Shown: positions 1-5,017 of the stretch, piece after piece
How positions within the stretch are numbered: position 1 is the first letter of the stretch
How the letters are laid out: each line of letters starts with the position of its first letter
Origin: JBOHPP01 sp050731755
GTDB lineage: Bacteria; Methylomirabilota; Methylomirabilia; Rokubacteriales; CSP1-6
Assembly: GCA_050731755.1 (NCBI GenBank)
Contig: JBOHPP010000260.1
Location: forward strand, 1-7,504
Direction of reading: 5' to 3'
DNA: 7,504 bases
The notes under the pieces: generated by a model
Database searches by the model: none
What the model was told of the DNA's origin: nothing
Seen by the model: the letters and a program-made list of their open reading frames with translations, nothing else
Made by a program: the position numbers and the translations under genes

Positions 1-20
1 GCGCCAGGCCCGCCACTTCC

Positions 21-49
21 TTGACAGCGCTCCGCCACCCGCATAGGGT
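21..49 (+). promoter_or_regulatory. Candidate sigma70-type promoter for the EthD-flavoprotein unit
   Basis: A perfect -35 hexamer TTGACA (21-26) is followed by exactly 17 bases and then TAGGGT (44-49). The -10 keeps the three most conserved positions (TA...T) of TATAAT. Transcription would start near 56, giving a leader of about 28 bases that contains the ribosome binding site at 70-76. Position, spacing and orientation all fit the following gene. The -10 is only a 3/6 match, so this is a prediction from sequence alone. Confidence 0.55.
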
Positions 50-69
50 ACGCGTCACCGACTCTTTCC

Positions 70-76
70 GAGGAGG
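70..76 (+). promoter_or_regulatory. Ribosome binding site that fixes the EthD start
   Basis: GAGGAGG lies 7 bases before the ATG at 84. It is a near-perfect anti-16S match, whereas the upstream in-frame start at 21 would lie inside the -35 box. It therefore decides the start of the EthD-family gene in favour of 84. Confidence 0.8.
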
Positions 77-83
77 TTGGCCG

Positions 84-395
84 ATGATCCGGGTGACCGT
101 GCTTTACCCGAACGAAGCAGGCAAGAAATTCGACCACGACTATTACAAGAACAAGCACATGACGCTGGTCGCCCAGCGGCTCAAGGAGTTCGGCTTGATC
201 CGCACCGAGGTCGACAAGGGCGTGGCCGGCGGCGCGCCGGGGCCCGCGCCGTACGTGGCCGTCGGGCACGTCTACTTCAACGCGCTGGAGGGCTTCCAGA
301 AGGGCATGGGCCAGCACGGCAAGGAGATCATGGGCGACATCCCAAACTACACGAACATCCAGCCCCAGATCCAGATCAGCGAGATCATCGGCTAG
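84..395 (+). CDS. EthD family protein
   Basis: This encodes a 103-residue soluble protein with no signal peptide, the usual size of a single-domain EthD protein (dimeric ferredoxin-like alpha/beta-barrel fold). Visible family traits are the N-terminal beta strand MIRVTVLYPN, the helix DYYKNKHM (residues 19-26) with the conserved histidine at 25, and the C-terminal stretch HGKEIMGDIPNYTN (78-91) typical of the family. EthD was named from ethyl tert-butyl ether degradation. Most members sit beside oxidoreductases and have no defined reaction, so no substrate is assigned. The ATG at 84 is chosen because GAGGAGG precedes it by 7 bases. The gene is first in a two-gene unit, with the TcuA-like flavoprotein starting one base after its stop, so it probably works with or accompanies that enzyme. 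Confidence 0.88.
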   Translation: MIRVTVLYPNEAGKKFDHDYYKNKHMTLVAQRLKEFGLIRTEVDKGVAGGAPGPAPYVAVGHVYFNALEGFQKGMGQHGKEIMGDIPNYTNIQPQIQISEIIG

Positions 396-396
396 C

Positions 397-1884
397 GTGA
401 GCGCCCCCGGCTGGGACGTGGTCGTGGTGGGCGGCGGCAACGCCGCCCTCTGCGCCGCGCTGTCGGCCCGCGGCGAAGGCGTCCGGGTGCTCGTGCTCGA
501 GAAGGCGCCGGAGGCGTGGCGCGGCGGCAACTCGTACTTCACCGCCGGCGGCTTCCGCTTCGCCTTCAAGTCCTTCGAGGAACTGCGGGCGCTGGTGGGA
601 GACCTGTCCGACCAGGAAGCCGCCTCGATGGAGGTCGACCCGTATCCGGAGGACACCTACTACGACGACCTCATGCGGCTGACCGAAGACTGCGCCGACG
701 CCGACCTCGCCCTGACGCTGGTGCGGGAATCCCAGCCCACCGTCCGCTGGATGAAGGAGCAGGGCGTGCGCTGGATCCCGATGTTCGGCCGCCAGGCTTT
801 CAAGGTGGGCGATCGCTTCCGGTTCTGGGGCGGCCTCGTGCTGGAAGCCGTGGGCGGCGGGGCTGGCCTGATCGACATGGAGTACGTTGCCGCGACCAAG
901 GCGGGCATCGACGTCCGCTTCGAGGCCAAGGCGCAGCGCCTGGTCACCGACGATCGCGGCGCGATCACCGGCGTCGTGGTTCGCACGGGGACGGGCACCG
1001 AGATCGTGGCCGCTCGCGCGGTGGTGCTGGCCGCCGGCGGCTTCGAGGCGAATCCCGAAATGCGCGCGCGATACCTCGGCCCCAACTGGGAGCTGGCCCG
1101 CGTGCGCGGCACGCCGTATAACACGGGCGACGCCATTCGCATGGCGCTCGACATCGGCGCCTTGCCCTGGGGCCACTGGAGCAGTTGCCACGCCGTCCAG
1201 TGGGACCTCAACGCCCCGCCCCACGGCGACCGCAAGGTGGGCGACAATTTCCAGAAGCATTCCTACCCACTGGGGATCATCGTCAACCTCCGGGGCGAGC
1301 GCTTCGTCGACGAGGGCGCGGACTTCCGCAACTACACCTACGTGAAATATGGCCGCGCTGTCATCGAGCAGCCGCGCCGCACCGCCTTTCAGATCTTCGA
1401 CCAGAAGGTCCTGGCCCTGCTGCGGGAGGAGTACCGGATCCGTGAAGTGACCAGGGCCGAGGACATGACGCTGGAGGGGCTGGCCGGCAAGCTCGAGATC
1501 GACGTCGAAGGCTTCCGGCGTACGGTGCGGGCCTTCAACGCCGCGCTCGCCCCCGGCTCCTTCAATCCGGCCATCAAGGACGGCAAGACCACGCGCGGAA
1601 TCACCCCGCCCAAGTCGAACTGGGCGTTACCGCTCGACACGCCGCCCTATGTGGGCTACGCGGTGACCACCGGGATCACCTTCACCTTCGGCGGCCTGCG
1701 CATCGCCACCGACGGTCAGGTGGTCGACTGCGAGCAGCGTCGGATCCCTGGTCTCTTTGCGGCCGGGGAGCTGGTGGGTGGGCTCTTCTACCACAACTAC
1801 CCGGGCGGGGCCGGCCTCATGGCCGGCGCGGTGTTCGGCCGCATCGCGGGCCGCGCGGCCGCTCGCGCCGCGCGGGGAGGCTAG
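397..1884 (+). CDS. FAD-dependent dehydrogenase, TcuA (tricarballylate dehydrogenase)-like
   Basis: This 495-residue flavoprotein belongs to the fumarate reductase/succinate dehydrogenase flavoprotein superfamily and most resembles TcuA, which oxidises tricarballylate to cis-aconitate. The N-terminal Rossmann strand and loop VVVVGGGNAAL (8-18) is the FAD dinucleotide site, and Glu35 at the end of the second strand should bind the adenosine ribose. GGNS (43-46) follows, as in TcuA. A second FAD contact is the VVLAAGGFEAN segment near 210, and the C-terminal HNYPGGAGLMAGAVFGRIAG block matches the end of TcuA closely. There is no Tat or Sec signal, so it is probably cytoplasmic. The start is GTG at 397, one base after the EthD stop and without its own Shine-Dalgarno, which points to translational coupling. 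TcuB, the usual iron-sulfur/heme electron acceptor, is not in the window. The substrate may be a different carboxylate or an enone: the superfamily also includes 3-ketosteroid dehydrogenases and flavocytochrome c. The family is confident; the exact reaction is not. Confidence 0.85.
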   Translation: MSAPGWDVVVVGGGNAALCAALSARGEGVRVLVLEKAPEAWRGGNSYFTAGGFRFAFKSFEELRALVGDLSDQEAASMEVDPYPEDTYYDDLMRLTEDCADADLALTLVRESQPTVRWMKEQGVRWIPMFGRQAFKVGDRFRFWGGLVLEAVGGGAGLIDMEYVAATKAGIDVRFEAKAQRLVTDDRGAITGVVVRTGTGTEIVAARAVVLAAGGFEANPEMRARYLGPNWELARVRGTPYNTGDAIRMALDIGALPWGHWSSCHAVQWDLNAPPHGDRKVGDNFQKHSYPLGIIVNLRGERFVDEGADFRNYTYVKYGRAVIEQPRRTAFQIFDQKVLALLREEYRIREVTRAEDMTLEGLAGKLEIDVEGFRRTVRAFNAALAPGSFNPAIKDGKTTRGITPPKSNWALPLDTPPYVGYAVTTGITFTFGGLRIATDGQVVDCEQRRIPGLFAAGELVGGLFYHNYPGGAGLMAGAVFGRIAGRAAARAARGG

Positions 1885-2309
1885 CGCCGCCGCTCGCTCA
1901 GCGGGCCCAGGCGGTCCCGCACCGTCTCCATCGCGGTGCGGAGGGCGAGGCGGACGCGATCACGGTTCACCTCCGCGCCGCCTAGCACGACGATGAAGCC
2001 GACCGGCGTACCGCCGAGGAACACGGTGCCGTCGTCGGACGCGACGTGCGCCATGAGGAGCGCCCCGCGGCGGCCGCGCGGCCCCTGCAGTTCGAGTTCG
2101 CGGCCCAGGCTCGCGGCGCGCGCCGAGATCGGCTGCACCGCCATCTCCCCCGACAAGACGGCGTCGATGACGAGCCCCTCCGGCGTGACGGCGAGGCTGC
2201 CGCGGACGTGATCGATCCGGCACAGATCGAGCAGGAGCTGACGGAAGTCGAAGGAGTGGGCGGGCAGCGGAGCGACGGCCGCCCCGACGGCGCCGTTGGA
2301 CGGGACCAT
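1881..2309 (-). CDS. Roadblock/LC7-like domain protein
   Basis: This encodes a 142-residue protein if started at the ATG at 2309. After a low-complexity N-terminus of about 20 residues, the layout fits roadblock/LC7: a helix FRQLLLDLCRIDHV (20-35), the strand pair RGSLAVTPEGLVIDAVL (36-52), a helix around residues 60-72, then strands GALLMAHVASDDGTVFLG (82-99) and GFIVVLGG (104-111), and a final helix 115-133. Bacterial members usually regulate Ras-like GTPases such as MglA, or act as scaffolds. No GTPase is seen here, so the partner is unknown. The gene is downstream of the molybdenum subunit on the same strand with a 176-base gap, and could be co-transcribed with it. No clear ribosome binding site precedes 2309. 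The reading frame is open to an ATG at 2447, but that extension does not look like folded protein. The assignment is by fold pattern only. Confidence 0.68.
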   Translation of the reverse strand: MVPSNGAVGAAVAPLPAHSFDFRQLLLDLCRIDHVRGSLAVTPEGLVIDAVLSGEMAVQPISARAASLGRELELQGPRGRRGALLMAHVASDDGTVFLGGTPVGFIVVLGGAEVNRDRVRLALRTAMETVRDRLGPLSERRR

Positions 2310-2485
2310 CAGGGCACCCGGATCTTTCTGGAGCGCATGTCGGGGAACTCGGGCATTCAATTTCCCCGCCAACGCTGGGGCGCCGGGAAGTCTCGGCCAG
2401 TGCGCGATTTCGCTCGCTCGGGCTCCCGGGCCATGACAGGGTGTCAACCCTGACGCAACTTTGTCACCCCGTTCCGGACGCGGTC
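2310..2485. other. Intergenic gap between the molybdenum subunit and the roadblock-like gene
   Basis: These 176 bases separate two minus-strand genes. They hold a short inverted repeat at 2437-2452 and an isolated TTGACA on the minus strand (2447-2442) with no matching -10 at 16-18 bases. No Rho-independent terminator with a T-run is visible on the minus strand, so read-through into the downstream gene is possible. The minus reading frame is open through most of the gap, but its composition (arginine, proline, alanine) looks non-coding. Confidence 0.5.
2437..2452. repeat. Short inverted repeat (6-bp stem, 4-base loop)
   Basis: CAGGGT (2437-2442) and ACCCTG (2447-2452) are perfect reverse complements around the loop GTCA. 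It lies about 34 bases beyond the stop of the molybdenum subunit on the minus strand. With only six pairs and no T-run it is a weak candidate for an mRNA 3' end structure or an operator, and it may be chance. Confidence 0.3.
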
Positions 2486-4771
2486 TCAGCGAGGCTTCGC
2501 TACCCGCTGCATCGCCTCCCAGATCTTCGGTGCCGTGAGCGGCAGGTCGATGTGGCTGATGCCGAGCGGCGCCAGTGCGTCCATGGCCGCGTTGGCGACG
2601 CAGGGGGTGGAGCCGATGGTGGCCGACTCGCCGATGCCCTTGACGCCGAGGGGTGTCCGCGGCGAGGGCGTTCGCGTGTGGTCGTTCTCGAACGCGGGCA
2701 GATCGTCGCTCTTGGGCAGCGCGTAGTCCATCAGCGTCGCGGTAAGGAGCTGGCCGCTCTCGTCGAAGGCCACGCCCTCCCAGAGCGCCTGCCCGATGCC
2801 CTGAGCGAGCCCGCCGTGCACCTGGCCCTGGGCCAGCAGCGGGTTCACCAGAAAACCGCTGTCGTCCACCGAGACGTATTTTACGATATGCGGCCGGCCG
2901 GTCTCACGGTCCACCTCGACGATCGCCACGTGGGCGCCGAAGGGGAACAGCGTGCCATTGCCCTTGAGATCGTCACGCGAGGCGAGCCGGCCCGGGCTGG
3001 CGGCGGCCACCTGCTTCCAGGCGACGCTGCGGTCGGGCACTCCGCGGACCGTGAAGACGCCGGCCTCGTGCACGATGTCGGCTGCGGCCGCTTCCATGAG
3101 GCTGGCCGCGACTTCGATCGCCTTCTCCCGGACCTTGCGCGCGTTGCCCAGCGCGTGCATCCCGCCTCGCGCGATGGAGCGGCTGCCGAAGGTGCCCACA
3201 CCGGTGCGGACGCGCTCGGTGTCGCCGTGGACGACCGTCACCATCTCCAGGGGCACCTGCAGCTCGTCGGCGACGAGTTGGGCGTAGGAGGTCTCGTGGC
3301 CCTGACCGTGAGAGGCCGAGCCCGTCAAGACCGTCACCCGGCCGTCGGAATCCACGACCACGTCGGCGGTTTCCTCGTCCTCGAACCCGCAAATCTCCAC
3401 GTAGCACGCGATGCCGACGCCGAAGAGCCGCCCGGCCTCCCGCGCCTCAGCCTGCTCTTTGCGGAGCCGGGCGTAGCCCACCTTGTCGAGCGCGTGGTCG
3501 AGGGCCCGGGCGTACTCGCCACTGTCGTAGGAGTTCCCCATCATCGTGGTGTAGGGGAAGCGATCGGGCGGGATGAAGTTGCGCCGCCGGACCTCGGCGG
3601 GGTCAAGGCCGAGGCGCGCCGCCACCATGTCCATGCCGCGCTCGATGAAGTAGGCGGCCTCCGGCCGCCCGGCGCCGCGGTAGGGTACGGTGCCCATGGT
3701 GTTGGTGTAGGCAGCGACCACCTCGACCCGGGCGGTCTGGATGTCGTAGCAGCCGGTGATCATCTGACCACAGAGCACGGGAAGGATGGCCCCCACGTGG
3801 TACATGCAGAATCCGACGTTGCCGACGATCCGGGCTTCGAGAGCCAGGATCCGGCCGCTCGCGTCGGCGGCAAGGCGCAGGCGGCAGCGCATGTCGCGGC
3901 CGTGCCCGGTCGCCTGGATGTCCTCCCGGCGGGAAGCCGCCCACCGGATCGCCCGCCCGAGCTTCCGGGCGAGAAACGTCACCAGAAGATCCTCCTGGTA
4001 CACCGGCACCTTCGCGCCGAATCCGCCGCCGACCCGCGCGGTGAGCAGGTGGACCTGCGCGGGCTCGAGGCGGAGCCGGCCGGCGATCTGGTCCCGCATG
4101 CGGTGCGGGACTTGCGTGTCGCCCCAGACCGTGAGCTTGCTCGCGCGGACGTCCCACACCGCGCTGCAGGCCCGGGGCTCCATGGCGAACGGGATGAGCC
4201 GCTGGTTGACCAGCGAAGTCTCGACCACGACGGCGGCCTGCCGGAAGGCCGCCGCGACGTCGCCCTTCTCGCGCGTGACTCGGATGGCGGCGTTGGTGCC
4301 CGAGTCCGGATAGATGAGCGGGCTTGACGGCTCCAGCGCGGCCTCCGGATCGACCACCGCGGGCAACTGCTCGTACCGCACGACCACGGCGTCGGCGCCA
4401 TCGGTCGCCCCCGCCGCCGTCTCGGCAAGCACCACGGCCACGGGCTCGCCGACGTAGCGCACGCGGTCCTCGGCCAGCACGCGATGCCCCTGCCGGTTGA
4501 CCCAGTCGAACGCCGCGTCGGGCAGCGGGCTCTCGATTACCCCCAGTTCGGGGTTGAGGTCGCGTCCGGTGAAGATGGCGACGACGCCCGGCACCCGCTT
4601 GGCCGCGCTCGTGTCGATCGCTTCGATCTCGGCGTGCGCATAGGGGCTGCGTACCAGGGCCAGGGTCAGCGCGTTGTCCAGTCGGACGTCGTTGACGTAG
4701 GGGTCGCGGCCGGTGATGAGTTGAGGGTCCTCGAGACGCTTCAGCGGGCGGCCGACGTGCTGGACGGGCAT
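2486..4771 (-). CDS. Xanthine dehydrogenase family molybdopterin-binding subunit (form-II CoxL-like)
   Basis: This 761-residue protein is full length for the large, Mo-cofactor-binding subunit of xanthine dehydrogenase/CO dehydrogenase-type hydroxylases. The N-terminal a/b hammerhead domain covers roughly 15-135 (GRDPYVNDV at 21-29; YVGEPVAVVLAE at 106-117). Mo-cofactor motifs follow in the usual order: VGGGFGAK (247-254), PYRGAGRPEA (363-372), SHGQGHETS (487-495), VDDSG with VNPLLAQGQVHGG (635-654), and KGIGES (711-716) with Glu715 as the expected catalytic base. The active-site loop reads YRGAGR, the form-II pattern. It lacks the AYxCSFR signature of true form-I CO dehydrogenase, so CO oxidation is unlikely, and hydroxylation of an unknown organic (heterocycle or aldehyde) substrate is inferred. 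The ATG at 4771 has AGGAG five bases upstream. The FAD-binding and 2Fe-2S subunits needed for electron transfer are not in this window. It diverges from the small ORF/amidase pair across 78 bases. Confidence 0.93.
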   Translation of the reverse strand: MPVQHVGRPLKRLEDPQLITGRDPYVNDVRLDNALTLALVRSPYAHAEIEAIDTSAAKRVPGVVAIFTGRDLNPELGVIESPLPDAAFDWVNRQGHRVLAEDRVRYVGEPVAVVLAETAAGATDGADAVVVRYEQLPAVVDPEAALEPSSPLIYPDSGTNAAIRVTREKGDVAAAFRQAAVVVETSLVNQRLIPFAMEPRACSAVWDVRASKLTVWGDTQVPHRMRDQIAGRLRLEPAQVHLLTARVGGGFGAKVPVYQEDLLVTFLARKLGRAIRWAASRREDIQATGHGRDMRCRLRLAADASGRILALEARIVGNVGFCMYHVGAILPVLCGQMITGCYDIQTARVEVVAAYTNTMGTVPYRGAGRPEAAYFIERGMDMVAARLGLDPAEVRRRNFIPPDRFPYTTMMGNSYDSGEYARALDHALDKVGYARLRKEQAEAREAGRLFGVGIACYVEICGFEDEETADVVVDSDGRVTVLTGSASHGQGHETSYAQLVADELQVPLEMVTVVHGDTERVRTGVGTFGSRSIARGGMHALGNARKVREKAIEVAASLMEAAAADIVHEAGVFTVRGVPDRSVAWKQVAAASPGRLASRDDLKGNGTLFPFGAHVAIVEVDRETGRPHIVKYVSVDDSGFLVNPLLAQGQVHGGLAQGIGQALWEGVAFDESGQLLTATLMDYALPKSDDLPAFENDHTRTPSPRTPLGVKGIGESATIGSTPCVANAAMDALAPLGISHIDLPLTAPKIWEAMQRVAKPR

Positions 4772-4776
4772 GGAGT

Positions 4777-4781
4777 CTCCT
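4777..4781 (-). promoter_or_regulatory. Ribosome binding site of the molybdenum subunit gene
   Basis: On the minus strand AGGAG is followed by five bases (ACTCC) and then the ATG at 4771. It supports that start over any internal methionine, and the protein then begins directly with the family's typical N-terminus. Confidence 0.7.
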
Positions 4782-4790
4782 GAGATGTCG

Positions 4791-4813
4791 ATCGGTCCGG
4801 GTGAACGACCGAT
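4791..4813. repeat. Operator-like inverted repeat in the divergent region
   Basis: ATCGGTC (4791-4797) and GACCGAT (4807-4813) are perfect 7-bp reverse complements separated by 9 bases. The spacing puts the half-site centres about 16 bases apart, roughly one and a half helical turns. The right arm overlaps the candidate minus-strand -10 and the dyad covers the likely start of transcription of the molybdenum subunit gene. A repressor site is therefore plausible. No regulator gene is in the window to pair with it. Confidence 0.4.
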
Positions 4814-4849
4814 GGTACCACGCGGCTCGAGACGGTATGCTTCCGGGCC

Positions 4850-5017
4850 ATGGATGCCCGCCGCCCGGACCCATCTCTCGCCGCCGACCTCGCCTATCTG
4901 GCCGGTGTCATCGAGCGCTGGGCTACGGATCTCGCCCTGGCCGAGGAGCCGGCGCGCTTCATCGCCGCCCTCGAGGCCGGCGCTCCCGGTGAGAGCGTCC
5001 CGCGGACGAGCAAATGA
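4850..5017 (+). CDS. Small hypothetical protein coupled to the amidase (55 aa)
   Basis: The ORF begins MDARRPDPSLAADLAYLAGV and ends VPRTSK. Its TGA (5015-5017) overlaps the amidase ATG (5014-5016) as ATGA, a classic coupled junction. About 45 of 55 codons end in G or C, as expected of a real gene in this genome. The middle (residues 9-43) is predicted to be mostly helical and amphipathic, with LAYLAGVIERWATDL then EPARFIAALEAG. There is no signal peptide or membrane segment. I do not recognise a family. A known parallel is AtzG, a short helical protein encoded beside and binding the amidase AtzE, so a small accessory subunit of the following amidase is a reasonable inference; homology to AtzG is not evident. 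No Shine-Dalgarno precedes the start, but TATGCT lies 8 bases upstream, so the message may be leaderless. Confidence 0.62.
   Translation: MDARRPDPSLAADLAYLAGVIERWATDLALAEEPARFIAALEAGAPGESVPRTSK

Larger units (their letters stand above)
4772..4849. promoter_or_regulatory. Divergent promoter region between the molybdenum subunit and the small ORF/amidase pair
   Basis: These 78 bases lie between two divergent start codons. On the minus strand they carry AGGAG (4781-4777) for the molybdenum subunit and a candidate -10 TACCAT (4817-4812; 4 of 6 matches) with no good -35. On the plus strand TATGCT (4836-4841; 4 of 6 matches) sits only 8 bases before the ATG at 4850, where there is no Shine-Dalgarno. 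That spacing would give a leaderless or nearly leaderless transcript. A dyad at 4791-4813 overlaps the minus-strand -10. All boxes are predictions by eye. Confidence 0.5.

Noticed and set aside
1..46. Possible 3' end of an upstream plus-strand gene (open frames ending at TGA 22-24 or TAG 44-46)
   Set aside because: Only 7 to 14 codons are visible, too few to tell a gene tail from chance.
21..83. 21-residue extension of the EthD gene to a TTG at 21
   Set aside because: This TTG is part of the candidate -35 box, and a strong GAGGAGG sits correctly before the ATG at 84.
391..397. Repeated GCTAGCG at the ends of both the EthD and flavoprotein genes (391-397 and 1880-1886)
   Set aside because: Both arise from a final glycine codon GGC followed by TAG and C/G; too short to be more than coincidence.
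385..1260. 291-residue open frame on the minus strand opposite the flavoprotein
   Set aside because: Antisense of a confidently assigned FAD enzyme; repetitive composition and no recognisable motif or start signal.
2310..2447. 46-residue N-terminal extension of the roadblock-like gene to 2447
   Set aside because: No ribosome binding site at 2447 and the added residues show no secondary-structure pattern; the domain is complete without them.
2442..2447. TTGACA on the minus strand as a promoter for the roadblock-like gene
   Set aside because: No acceptable -10 hexamer lies 16-18 bases downstream (AGCCCG at 17), and it is embedded in a short inverted repeat.
2441..4327. 628-residue open frame on the plus strand opposite the molybdenum subunit gene
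   Set aside because: It is antisense to a protein with all expected family motifs, and its translation is a His/Val/Asp/Arg/Gly-rich text with no domain. Long antisense frames are common in GC-rich genes with strong third-position bias.
3603..4874. 423-residue alternate frame on the minus strand overlapping the molybdenum subunit
   Set aside because: Arginine/proline/glycine-rich out-of-frame reading of the same DNA; no family motifs, while the other frame has them all.
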